Source: Pseudomonadota bacterium (GTDB lineage: Bacteria; Pseudomonadota; Gammaproteobacteria; Burkholderiales; Rhodocyclaceae). Taken from it: a DNA stretch of 64,000 nt. The DNA lies in assembly GCA_018262095.1 (NCBI GenBank), contig JAGTRW010000013.1:62001-126000 (forward strand), written 5' to 3'. A model generated the notes under the pieces. The model was not told the origin of the DNA. It saw only the letters and a program-made list of their open reading frames with translations, and did not search any database. The position numbers were made by a program, and so were the translations under genes. This document shows, in pieces, positions 33,698 to 40,943 of the stretch. The stretch's first letter is position 1. Every line of letters begins with the position of its first letter.

Positions 33698-34126
33698 CTA
33701 CGCCGCGGTGGTGCAATACATCGTCGACTCGCCCTCGATCACCGTCTTGCCGTTGACCGTGCACACCGCGTCGAGGACGCAGCGGCGCTTGCCGGCAAAC
33801 ACTTCGCGCACCGTCACGGTCGCCTTGACGGTGTCGCCGATGCGCACCGGCGCCTTGAACTTGAGCGTCTGCGCCAGATAGATGCAGCCCGGGCCGGGCA
33901 GTTTGTTAGCCAGCACCGCCGAGATGAAGCCGGCCGACAGCATGCCCTGCGCGATGCGTCCGCCGAATTGCGTCGTTTTCGCGTACTCCTCGTCCAGATG
34001 GACTGGATTGACGTCGGTCGAGATACCGGAAAACAGCACGACGTCGGCTTCGCTCACCGTTTTTGCGACGCTCGCGCTCATTCCGGGGTGCAGGTCTTCG
34101 ATGTGGTAGCCGCCGAGGGAATTCAT
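33698..34126 (-). CDS. MaoC family dehydratase, (R)-specific enoyl-CoA hydratase-like
   Basis: A 142-residue hot-dog-fold protein. The MaoC/PhaJ hydratase motif is visible as SGISTDVNPVHLDEEYAKTTQFGGRIAQGML (residues about 31-61), with the catalytic Asp and His in DVNPVH. PhaJ-type enzymes hydrate trans-2-enoyl-CoA to (R)-3-hydroxyacyl-CoA, feeding polyhydroxyalkanoate synthesis; other MaoC members have different substrates. The ATG at 34126 has CGGAG about 9 bases upstream and excludes a long low-quality N-terminal extension. It is a single gene, convergent with the chemotaxis receptor gene. Confidence 0.85.
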   Translation of the reverse strand: MNSLGGYHIEDLHPGMSASVAKTVSEADVVLFSGISTDVNPVHLDEEYAKTTQFGGRIAQGMLSAGFISAVLANKLPGPGCIYLAQTLKFKAPVRIGDTVKATVTVREVFAGKRRCVLDAVCTVNGKTVIEGESTMYCTTAA

Positions 34127-34276
34127 GGTGCATCTCCGTGTCTGGGTAGGGCTCTCGATGATACACAAACCGGTCAGTTGGCGAGCGAAATCCGATTGGC
34201 GAAATAGCCACACCGGGCGGGATGAAGCCGCACAATCCACTCGATTCCGCCGGCCAGACTCGCCTATACTGCCCGG

Positions 34277-34765
34277 ATGAAAATCCGTACCTTGATCGTG
34301 GCGTCGCTGTGCATCGTTCTGGCGGCGTGCGCCAGCGCGCCGTCGCCGCGATCGCCTGCTCCGGCGGCCGAGCGCGCCGGTTTTTCGGCCAAAGGCAACG
34401 AGGTGACGCTGTTCGCGCTCGGCCTGATCGACACCGGTTACCGCTTCGGCGGCAAGAATCCGCAGGCCGGGCTCGATTGCAGCGGCATGGTCTCGTATAT
34501 CTACGACCACGGCGCCGGGCTCAAGATCCGTGGCAGCGCCGCCGACATCGCGCGCCAGGGGCGTCCGGTCGAGCGCGCCAGCCTGCGCCCCGGCGACCTG
34601 GTGTTCTTCAATACGAGCAACGCGTCGTTCTCGCACGTCGGCGTCTATATCGGCGAAAACCGTTTCGTGCACGCGCCGTCGGGCAATGGCCGGGTGCGCA
34701 TCGATCAGCTCGATGCGCGCTACTACGCGCAGCGTTTCGAGGCCGCGCGCAGCTACTTCGACTGA
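34277..34765 (+). CDS. NlpC/P60 family lipoprotein, peptidoglycan endopeptidase
   Basis: A 162-residue lipoprotein with the lipobox VLAACAS (Cys at about residue 19). The NlpC/P60 catalytic domain covers the rest, with the active-site Cys in GLDCSGMVSYIY, His in SFSHVGVYIG and the third residue in RFVHAPS. Such enzymes cleave D-iGlu-mDAP or related bonds in cell-wall peptides. It is probably anchored to the inner face of the outer membrane. It is monocistronic and convergent with the next gene. Confidence 0.9.
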   Translation: MKIRTLIVASLCIVLAACASAPSPRSPAPAAERAGFSAKGNEVTLFALGLIDTGYRFGGKNPQAGLDCSGMVSYIYDHGAGLKIRGSAADIARQGRPVERASLRPGDLVFFNTSNASFSHVGVYIGENRFVHAPSGNGRVRIDQLDARYYAQRFEAARSYFD

Positions 34766-34772
34766 TTGACGA

Positions 34773-35207
34773 TTACTCGGTGCGACGCTCGACGCGGCCG
34801 TCGATAACTTCGACGCGGTCGCCCTTTTTCACTGCCGGTTCGTCGTCCTGCTCGAAGAAGGCGTAGGTGCCGTCGTCGTAGCGCACGGTCATCTTGTAGT
34901 AGCTGATCGGCTTGTTGGCGTTGCGCGCGTTCTTGACCGCCGCTTTGCCGATGATCGGCGTCGTCGCGACGTTGTTGCCGATGCCGCTGACCGGCGGCGC
35001 CTCGGGCGCGCGGCCCGGGCTGCGTTCTCGCGTCGCGCTGCGCACGTCGGTAATGACGCCGCATTTGACGCAAGGGCCGGCATCGGCGCGCTCGGTCAGC
35101 CGGCGGATGTCGTCCTGGTTTTGCGGCAGAATCAGCTTACTCTGCGCGTTGGCGAGCAGTGGCAAGGCGAGGGTCAGGCAGGCCAGAGTTTTCCAGAGTC
35201 GAATCAC
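34773..35207 (-). CDS. Secreted hypothetical protein
   Basis: A 144-residue protein with a clear signal peptide (IRLWKTLACLTLALPLLANAQS). The mature part contains CVKCG near residue 47 and a C-terminal SYYKMTVRYDDGTYAFFEQDDEPAVKKGDRVEVIDGRVER, which looks like a small beta-barrel outer-membrane-associated domain. The start is GTG 35207 with AAGGA upstream; an earlier in-frame start would bury the signal peptide. No function is known to me. Confidence 0.65.
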   Translation of the reverse strand: MIRLWKTLACLTLALPLLANAQSKLILPQNQDDIRRLTERADAGPCVKCGVITDVRSATRERSPGRAPEAPPVSGIGNNVATTPIIGKAAVKNARNANKPISYYKMTVRYDDGTYAFFEQDDEPAVKKGDRVEVIDGRVERRTE

Positions 35208-35419
35208 GCTATCATCCTTTGCGCAGAGTCTGCCGGCACCTGGCGGTGCCGAACCGGTCCTGCATCTTAACATCGACTCAAAAGCTGTAGCGCTTATGCG
35301 CTGCTCGCTTGCTTCTTGCCGCTCGGCGCCGTGGTTCAAATCTTTACACCATTTTTACTTTCGCCACGGGACAATTGCGGAACGCCGCATTGTTGGCGGA
35401 TTAATCGGGCCATTTGACC

Positions 35420-36985
35420 ATGCCATTCCTTTTTCCGACCACGACCGCTTCGCTCGCCAGCTGGCAGCGCTTCGCGCTGGCGGTTCTCGCCTGCGCGGCG
35501 ACGACGTTGATCGCGACGCCCTTGCTCGGTTATCTGGACCTGGCCAATATCGTGATGCTGTTCCTGCTCACGGTGTTGCTGGTGGCTGTCCGGCTCGGCC
35601 TCGAAGCCGCTTTGCTGTCGGCCTTTCTGAGCGTCGGGATGTTCGACTTCTTCTTCGTTCCGCCGCGTTTTTCCTTCGAAGTCCACGACGGACAGTACCT
35701 GGTGACCTTCGTCGTGATGCTCGCGGTGGCGATCATCACTGGTCAGCTTACCGCCGGTCTGCGCCAGCACGCCGACGACTCCGACGTCGAGGCGCTACGC
35801 TCGCGCGCGCTCTACGAGATGGCGCGCGATCTGTCGGGAGCGCTGATGGTCGAGCAGGTCGCCGAAATCACGCGCAAGTTCCTGCGCGACGTGATGGGCG
35901 CCGACGCCATCATTCTTCTTCCCGACGCTAGCGGCAGCCTGCAAGCCTGTGCCGGACAGGATGGCGCCCGCCTGCAGCTCGAGCCGCGGCTGGCGATCAT
36001 GTGCTTCGAAGGCGGCGCATCGGTCGATTGTCCGCAGCTTGCCGACAGCGGCTACGCGGTGCTTTATCTGCCGCTCAAGTCGCCGATGCGCGTGCGCGGC
36101 GTCATCGCGGTGGCGCCGGCCAATCCTCTGGCGGCGCAGGCGCTGCCCTTGCTCGGCGAGCGCGAACGGCTGGAAACGATGGCTTCGCTGGCGGCGATCG
36201 CCGTCGAACGGATCCATTACGTCGATGTCGCCCAGCACACCCAGGTGCAGGTCGTATCGGAGCGCTTGCGCAGTTCGATTCTGTCGGCGCTGTCGCACGA
36301 CCTGCGCACGCCGCTCACCGCGCTCGTCGGCCTCGCCGATTCGTTGGCCGGCAGCAAGCCGCCGCTCGGTGAAGTGGCACGCGAGACCGCCGAGGCGATT
36401 CGCGACCAGGCCGAGCGGCTGGCCGGGCTGGTCGGCAACCTGCTCGACATGGCCCGCCTGCACGCCGGTGAGATAACGCTGCAAAAGGAATGGCAGCCGA
36501 TCGAGGAAGTCATCGGTTCGAGCATCAAGCTGCTCGGTCGCGCGCTCGCCGAGCACCCGATCAAGGTCGCTCTGGCCAAAGACTTCCCCTTGCTTGAGTT
36601 TGACGCCGTGCTGATCGAGCGGGTGTTCTGCAATCTGCTCGAAAACGCCGCCAAGTATTCGCCGCCCGGCTCGCCGATCGAGATCGCCGTGCAGCTGCGC
36701 GACGATCTCGCCGAAGTCGCGGTCTGCGACAGCGGGGTCGGTTTTGGCGCTGGCAAGGAGCGCGCGCCGTTCGAAATGTTCGTGCGCGGCGAGCACGAGT
36801 CGTCGACGCCGGGGGTCGGCCTCGGCTTGGCGATTTGTCGCGCCATCGTCGACGCCCATGCCGGAACGATCAGTGCGGCCAATCGCCCGGAAGGCGGCGC
36901 CTGCGTCTCGTTCACGCTGCCGCTCGGTGAGCCGCCGCTGATCGAGGACGAAGTCGTTTCGCCGAATGCCGGGCGCCCCTCGTGA
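35420..36985 (+). CDS. KdpD-like sensor histidine kinase lacking the N-terminal KdpD domain
   Basis: A 521-residue membrane kinase. Residues about 14-110 hold four closely packed transmembrane helices of the DUF4118 type. A GAF-like domain follows (residues 130-275), then HisKA with the phospho-acceptor in LSALSHDLRTPLTALVG (His about residue 293) and an HATPase domain (NLLENAAKYSPPGSPIEI, GVGLGLAICRAIVDAHAG). Full KdpD proteins are about 900 residues with an ATP-binding KdpD domain and a USP domain at the N terminus; both are absent. The ATG at 35420 is chosen. The stop overlaps the regulator gene. The pair lies upstream of kup, and no kdpFABC is present in the window. Confidence 0.85.
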   Translation: MPFLFPTTTASLASWQRFALAVLACAATTLIATPLLGYLDLANIVMLFLLTVLLVAVRLGLEAALLSAFLSVGMFDFFFVPPRFSFEVHDGQYLVTFVVMLAVAIITGQLTAGLRQHADDSDVEALRSRALYEMARDLSGALMVEQVAEITRKFLRDVMGADAIILLPDASGSLQACAGQDGARLQLEPRLAIMCFEGGASVDCPQLADSGYAVLYLPLKSPMRVRGVIAVAPANPLAAQALPLLGERERLETMASLAAIAVERIHYVDVAQHTQVQVVSERLRSSILSALSHDLRTPLTALVGLADSLAGSKPPLGEVARETAEAIRDQAERLAGLVGNLLDMARLHAGEITLQKEWQPIEEVIGSSIKLLGRALAEHPIKVALAKDFPLLEFDAVLIERVFCNLLENAAKYSPPGSPIEIAVQLRDDLAEVAVCDSGVGFGAGKERAPFEMFVRGEHESSTPGVGLGLAICRAIVDAHAGTISAANRPEGGACVSFTLPLGEPPLIEDEVVSPNAGRPS

Positions 36986-37686
36986 GCGAGCTCGCGCGCG
37001 AACGTCAGCCGGTGGTGCTGATCGTCGAGGACGAGAAACTGATCCGTCGTTTCGTTCGCTCAGCGCTCGAGGACGAGGGGTGCCAAGTGTTCGAGGCCGC
37101 GACTTTGGCGCAGGGCTTGATCGAGTCGGGGGCGCACAAGCCGGATCTGGTGATTCTCGACCTCGGTCTGCCCGACGGCAACGGCATCGACTTCATCGGC
37201 GATCTGCGCGGCTGGTCGGAGGTGCCGATTCTGGTGCTTTCGGCGCGGTCGCACGAGAAGGACAAGATCGCCGCGCTCGACGTCGGCGCCGACGACTACC
37301 TGACCAAGCCCTTCGGTGTCGGCGAGCTGCGCGCCCGGACGCGCGCGCTGCTGCGCCGGCAGAGTCGCGGCGGCGAGGCGGCCAGCCCGATCGTCGATTT
37401 TGGCGCGGTGCGCGTCGACTTCTCGCGCCGCCTGGTGACGCGTCGCGGCGAGGCGGTGCACCTGACGCCGATCGAGTATCGTCTGCTCTGCGTGCTGCTC
37501 GCCAACAGCGGCAAGGTGATGACCCAGCGCCACCTGCTGCGCGACGTGTGGGGGCCGGCCAGCGTCGACAGCGCGCACTACCTGCGCGTCTATGTCGGCC
37601 ACCTGCGCCAGAAGCTCGAAGACGACCCGACGCAGCCGCTGTATCTGTTGACCGAAACCGGCGTAGGCTATCGCTTCCAGCCGTGA
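36982..37686 (+). CDS. KdpE-like response regulator (OmpR family)
   Basis: A 234-residue response regulator. The receiver domain has acidic residues VEDE, the phospho-accepting Asp in DLVILDLGLPDGNG and the Lys in DDYLTKPFG. The C-terminal OmpR-type winged helix includes LTPIEYRLLCVLLANSGKVMTQRHLLRDVWG and HYLRVYVGHLRQKLEDDP. The closest family memory is KdpE. The GTG start at 36982 overlaps the kinase stop, so the two are co-translated. A likely regulon candidate is kup, 186 bases downstream. Confidence 0.88.
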   Translation: MSELARERQPVVLIVEDEKLIRRFVRSALEDEGCQVFEAATLAQGLIESGAHKPDLVILDLGLPDGNGIDFIGDLRGWSEVPILVLSARSHEKDKIAALDVGADDYLTKPFGVGELRARTRALLRRQSRGGEAASPIVDFGAVRVDFSRRLVTRRGEAVHLTPIEYRLLCVLLANSGKVMTQRHLLRDVWGPASVDSAHYLRVYVGHLRQKLEDDPTQPLYLLTETGVGYRFQP

Positions 37687-37701
37687 TGCAAGTAATTTTT
37701 C

Positions 37702-37829
37702 ACCACGGCGAACACGGCGTACACGACGATAACGACAAGGGATATTGTGGTTTTAAACTCAACCGACAGTTGTCGATCGACAAATCAAAAAACCATGATT
37801 TTCACTGTGTCCGCCGTGTTCGCTGTGGT
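37702..37829. repeat. 128-bp inverted-repeat element, copy 2
   Basis: The ends are ACCACGGCGAACACGGCG (37702-37719) and CGCCGTGTTCGCTGTGGT (37812-37829), an almost perfect reverse complement. The same ends and length occur at 3249-3375. It fills the gap between the KdpE-like gene and kup, so it may influence termination or kup expression. Confidence 0.65.
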
Positions 37830-37871
37830 TATCGATTTTTTGAATTTCTGCATGATTTTTGAGAACAACTA

Positions 37872-39758
37872 ATGAATCATCCCGCTTCTTCCGACAGCAA
37901 ACACTTCAAGGCGCTGGCGCTCGCTGCGCTCGGCGTCGTCTATGGCGACATCGGCACCAGCCCGCTTTACGCGATCAAAGAAATTTTCGGCAACGCGCAC
38001 CATCCGGTGCCGATCACCCCGGACAACGTGCTGGGCATCCTGTCGGTGGTCTTCTGGGCGCTGATGATGGTCGTCAGCGGCAAGTACGTGCTGTTCATCC
38101 TGCGCGCCGACAACCGCGGCGAGGGCGGCATCATGGCCTTGATGGCACTGGCCTTGCGCAAGGAAAAACGGGGCTCCTGGCAGCGCCGCGCGATCGTCAC
38201 CCTGGGACTCTTTGGCGCCGCGCTGTTCTACGGCGACGGCGCGATCACCCCTGCGGTATCGGTGCTCTCGGCGGTCGAGGGGCTCGAGGTCATTACGCCG
38301 GCGTTCAAGCCCTTCGTGATCCCGCTGGCGCTCGTCGTGCTGATCTTTCTGTTTTTCATCCAGCGGCGCGGAACGGCCAGCGTCGGCAAGCTGTTCGGGC
38401 CGGTGATGATGGCCTGGTTCGGCGTGCTGGCGGTTCTCGGCTTTTCCAATATCATCGCCGAGCCGGGCGTCATGCGCGCGCTCAACCCGGCCTGGGGCGT
38501 CGCGTTCTTCGTCGCCAATCCGGGGCTGGCTTTCTTCTCGCTCGGCGCCGTCGTGCTGGTGCTGACCGGCGGCGAGGCGCTCTACGCCGACATGGGCCAC
38601 TTCGGGCGCAAGCCGATTCAAGTGGCGTGGTTCGGCATGGTGCTGCCGGCGCTGCTCATCAACTATTTCGGCCAGGGCGCGTTGCTGCTCGCCGACCCGG
38701 CCGCGATCGAAAATCCTTTCTATCTGCTGGCGCCCGACTGGGCACTGTTGCCGCTGGTGATCCTGTCGACGGTGGCCACCGTGATCGCTTCGCAGGCGGT
38801 GATTTCGGGCGCTTTCTCGATGACGCTGCAGGCGATGCAGCTCGGTTATCTGCCGCGCTTCCAGGTGCTGCACACGTCGGAGAGCGAAATGGGCCAGATC
38901 TACCTGGCGGCGATCAACTGGTTGCTGCTCGTGGCGGTGATCGCGCTGGTGATCGGCTTCGGCTCGTCGAGCAACCTCGCTGCAGCGTACGGCATCGCGG
39001 TGACCGGAACCATGTTGATCACCAACCTGCTGGTCTTTGTCGTCGCGCGCGACCAGTGGGGGTGGAAACCCTGGCAGGCGTTCAGTTGCGTCCTGCCTTT
39101 CGTGGTCATCGACCTGGCGTTCTTCTCGGCCAATTCGCTCAAGATCTTCGCCGGCGGCTGGTTCCCGCTGGCTTTCGGCCTCGCCGTCTTCGCCGTGCTG
39201 ACGACCTGGAAGCGCGGCCGCGAGGTGCTGCACGACAAGCTCGGGCAGGACGCGATCGATCTGGCGCCGTTCATTCAGAGCCTCTCGCTCGGCGGCGCGA
39301 CGCGCGTTCCCGGCACCGCGGTGTTCCTGACCGGCCGGCCGCAAGGCGTGCCGCGCGCGATGCTGCACAGCCTCAAGCATTACAAGGTGCTGCACGAACG
39401 CATGGTGATCGTCACCATCCGCATCTTCGACGTTCCCTACGTTCCCGAGATCGATCGCGTCGAAGTGACCGATCTGGGCGAGAGTTTCTGGCAGGTCACC
39501 GTCCAGTATGGCTTCAAGGACGAACCCGACCTGCCCGCGGCGCTTGCGCTGTGCGCGCATTTCGGGTTGGAGTTCGAGATGATGGACACCTCGTTCTTCC
39601 TTGGCCGCGAAACGCTGGTGCCGCGCTTCGGCGGCGAAATGGCCTACTGGCGCGTGCTGCTGTTCGCGCTGATGTTCCGCAACGCGAGCAGCCTGACGGC
39701 GTTCTTCAAGATCCCGTCGAACCGCGTCGTCGAACTCGGTTCGCAGGTCGTCATTTAA
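37872..39758 (+). CDS. kup: Potassium uptake protein Kup
   Basis: Kup is a proton-coupled potassium importer of the KUP/HAK/KT family in the inner membrane. The 628-residue product starts with the conserved LALAALGVVYGDIGTSPLYAIKEIF and has ADNRGEGGIMALMAL near residue 80, LFYGDGAITPAVSVLSAVEGL near 120 and GGEALYADMGHFG near 236, all family hallmarks. About 12 hydrophobic segments precede a cytosolic C-terminal domain of some 170 residues (GTAVFLTGRPQGVPRAMLHSLKHYKVLHE). The full length is normal. Its position after a KdpD/KdpE-like pair suggests control by potassium or turgor. Confidence 0.96.
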   Translation: MNHPASSDSKHFKALALAALGVVYGDIGTSPLYAIKEIFGNAHHPVPITPDNVLGILSVVFWALMMVVSGKYVLFILRADNRGEGGIMALMALALRKEKRGSWQRRAIVTLGLFGAALFYGDGAITPAVSVLSAVEGLEVITPAFKPFVIPLALVVLIFLFFIQRRGTASVGKLFGPVMMAWFGVLAVLGFSNIIAEPGVMRALNPAWGVAFFVANPGLAFFSLGAVVLVLTGGEALYADMGHFGRKPIQVAWFGMVLPALLINYFGQGALLLADPAAIENPFYLLAPDWALLPLVILSTVATVIASQAVISGAFSMTLQAMQLGYLPRFQVLHTSESEMGQIYLAAINWLLLVAVIALVIGFGSSSNLAAAYGIAVTGTMLITNLLVFVVARDQWGWKPWQAFSCVLPFVVIDLAFFSANSLKIFAGGWFPLAFGLAVFAVLTTWKRGREVLHDKLGQDAIDLAPFIQSLSLGGATRVPGTAVFLTGRPQGVPRAMLHSLKHYKVLHERMVIVTIRIFDVPYVPEIDRVEVTDLGESFWQVTVQYGFKDEPDLPAALALCAHFGLEFEMMDTSFFLGRETLVPRFGGEMAYWRVLLFALMFRNASSLTAFFKIPSNRVVELGSQVVI

Positions 39759-39795
39759 GCGGCGGCCGGGCCGTCGTCTTGGCCGTCACGGCGGA

Positions 39796-40692
39796 TTAAT
39801 TCGCCGCGCGCAGCGCGGCGAGCGCCTCCTCCAGCGTCGGCAAGGCCTCGACGCCGTCAATCGCGGCCAGCCTTTGGCTGCCGGCGCCGCCGGCCCACAG
39901 GCGTACCGCGGGCGGCAGCATGGCGCGCAACTGCGCCAGCAGCGGGCCCGTCAGGCGTGCCGGAAAAGCCGACGAGAACGACAGCGCGACGATGTCGGCG
40001 CGGTGCGCGGCGGCGGCCTGGGCAATATCGGCGAGCGGCGTTTGCGCGCCGAGCGAGATACACGTCGCGCCGTCCAGGCTGAGCAGGCATTCAGCCATCA
40101 GCAAGCCGAGTACGTGGCGTTCTTCGGGGACGGTGGTGAGCAGGATTCGCGGCCGTCCGTCGGCGCCCGCCGGCAGGTTGCCGATGGCCTGGCGCAGCAG
40201 TGACTTGATCTGCTCGGCGTAGAGGTGCTCTTCGAAGACCGCCAATTCGCCGCGCATCCAGGCGTCGCCGACGGCGCGGTTGAGCGCTGCCACGGTGTTG
40301 AGTACGAACAACTCGAGCCCCTGGCGCAGCATCGCCTGCTTGAGCGCCTGGCTCAGTCCCTGTGCGTCGTGCGCCTTGAGCCGCGCCAGGATGTCGGCGG
40401 TCGCGCCGGCGCGATCTTCTGGCCCGCAAGCTGAGCGTGCTGGCGGCTGCGCACTGGCCAGTTGCAGCAACTCGTCCTCGCCGGCAGCGAACAGGCGCCC
40501 CGGGCGATGCCCCTGATCCATCAGCCGCTTGATCAGGCGCAAGCGATCGACCTGGTCGTCCGGGTAGAGGCGTTCGCCGTTGGCGTCGCGGACCGGTTGC
40601 GGAAATCCGTAGCGCCTCTCCCAGACGCGCAGCGTGTCCTTGCCCAGTCCGGTATCGCGCTCGACTGCGCCGATGTTCATCATGCTATTCAT
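39796..40692 (-). CDS. litR: CarH/LitR-type B12-binding MerR transcriptional regulator
   Basis: A 298-residue regulator. Residues 5-70 form a MerR winged helix (IGAVERDTGLGKDTLRVWERRYGFPQPVRDANGERLYP). A helical cap carries W145-x9-E155-H156, the motif that contacts the adenosyl group in CarH, and the cobalamin domain has E191-x-H193-x-x-G196, the ligand motif. Both photoreceptor motifs are therefore intact. CarH/LitR proteins bind DNA as tetramers with adenosylcobalamin in the dark and release it in light. The gene is divergent from a lipid-modification operon, with 13-bp palindromes between them. The ATG at 40692 is chosen; an internal ATG lies three codons later. The symbol is by family resemblance. 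Confidence 0.85.
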   Translation of the reverse strand: MNSMMNIGAVERDTGLGKDTLRVWERRYGFPQPVRDANGERLYPDDQVDRLRLIKRLMDQGHRPGRLFAAGEDELLQLASAQPPARSACGPEDRAGATADILARLKAHDAQGLSQALKQAMLRQGLELFVLNTVAALNRAVGDAWMRGELAVFEEHLYAEQIKSLLRQAIGNLPAGADGRPRILLTTVPEERHVLGLLMAECLLSLDGATCISLGAQTPLADIAQAAAAHRADIVALSFSSAFPARLTGPLLAQLRAMLPPAVRLWAGGAGSQRLAAIDGVEALPTLEEALAALRAAN

Positions 40693-40693
40693 T

Positions 40694-40706
40694 TTGTCCT
40701 GGACAA
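40694..40706. promoter_or_regulatory. 13-bp palindrome, candidate LitR/CarH operator 1
   Basis: TTGTCCTGGACAA is a palindrome with a single central base. It lies 2 bases before the regulator's start codon on the minus strand, so binding there would fit autorepression. Confidence 0.6.
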
Positions 40707-40710
40707 ATAG

Positions 40711-40739
40711 TTGACAAGTGTCTTTCTGATCGTTATCTT
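40711..40739 (+). promoter_or_regulatory. Sigma70-type promoter for the lipid-modification operon
   Basis: TTGACA (40711-40716), a 17-base spacer and TATCTT (40734-40739) form a near-consensus promoter reading toward the FAD oxidoreductase operon. It lies exactly between operator palindromes 1 and 2. Confidence 0.65.
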
Positions 40740-40756
40740 AGGCTTGTCTCGTATTT

Positions 40757-40769
40757 TTGTCTAGGACAA
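40757..40769. promoter_or_regulatory. 13-bp palindrome, candidate LitR/CarH operator 2
   Basis: TTGTCTAGGACAA differs from operator 1 only in the central bases and lies 63 bases from it, about 11 bases after the expected transcription start. Confidence 0.6.
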
Positions 40770-40772
40770 CAA

Positions 40773-40943
40773 ATGAACTCAACGCTTTTCTTCTTTGCCT
40801 GCATGGCCCTGAGCCGGGCCGCTTCGGCCTGCTCCCGAGAGCGTCTCGCGCAAAGCCTTGTCGGGCGATCTGCCCGATCTTTCTGTCCTGGACAAAAAAA
40901 CGCTGATCCGGGACTTGAATCGCCGTCGGTCGGGGCGCGCTGA
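40773..40943 (+). CDS. Possible 56-residue leader peptide of the operon
   Basis: An open frame starting MNSTLFFFACMALSRAASACSRERL directly after operator 2, with TAGGA in the operator as a possible ribosome binding site. Its stop overlaps the ATG of the FAD oxidoreductase gene (TGATG), an arrangement typical of translational coupling. The peptide has no recognised domain, and the codon choice gives little support. It may be a real short gene, a coupling leader or chance. Confidence 0.3.
   Translation: MNSTLFFFACMALSRAASACSRERLAQSLVGRSARSFCPGQKNADPGLESPSVGAR
40883..40895. promoter_or_regulatory. 13-bp palindrome, candidate LitR/CarH operator 3
   Basis: CTGTCCTGGACAA matches operator 1 at 12 of 13 bases and lies 48 bases before the FAD oxidoreductase start. 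It could serve as an auxiliary operator or roadblock site. Confidence 0.5.

Noticed and set aside
32130-33764. Long open frame (544 codons) antisense to the chemotaxis receptor
   Set aside because: Same codon-bias shadow effect; no family features, while the plus-strand receptor is complete.
33698-34672. Longer 324-residue version of the MaoC hydratase
   Set aside because: The extra N-terminal sequence is shadow translation across a neighbouring gene; the ATG at 34126 has a good ribosome binding site and begins the family domain.
35420-36985. Calling the kinase full-length KdpD
   Set aside because: The N-terminal KdpD and USP domains are absent and the DNA upstream encodes a separate minus-strand gene, so it is a short KdpD-like kinase.
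37869-39560. Long open frame (563 codons) antisense to kup
   Set aside because: It mirrors the GC-biased codons of kup and encodes Arg/His/Gln-rich low-complexity sequence with no domain; kup itself is unambiguous.
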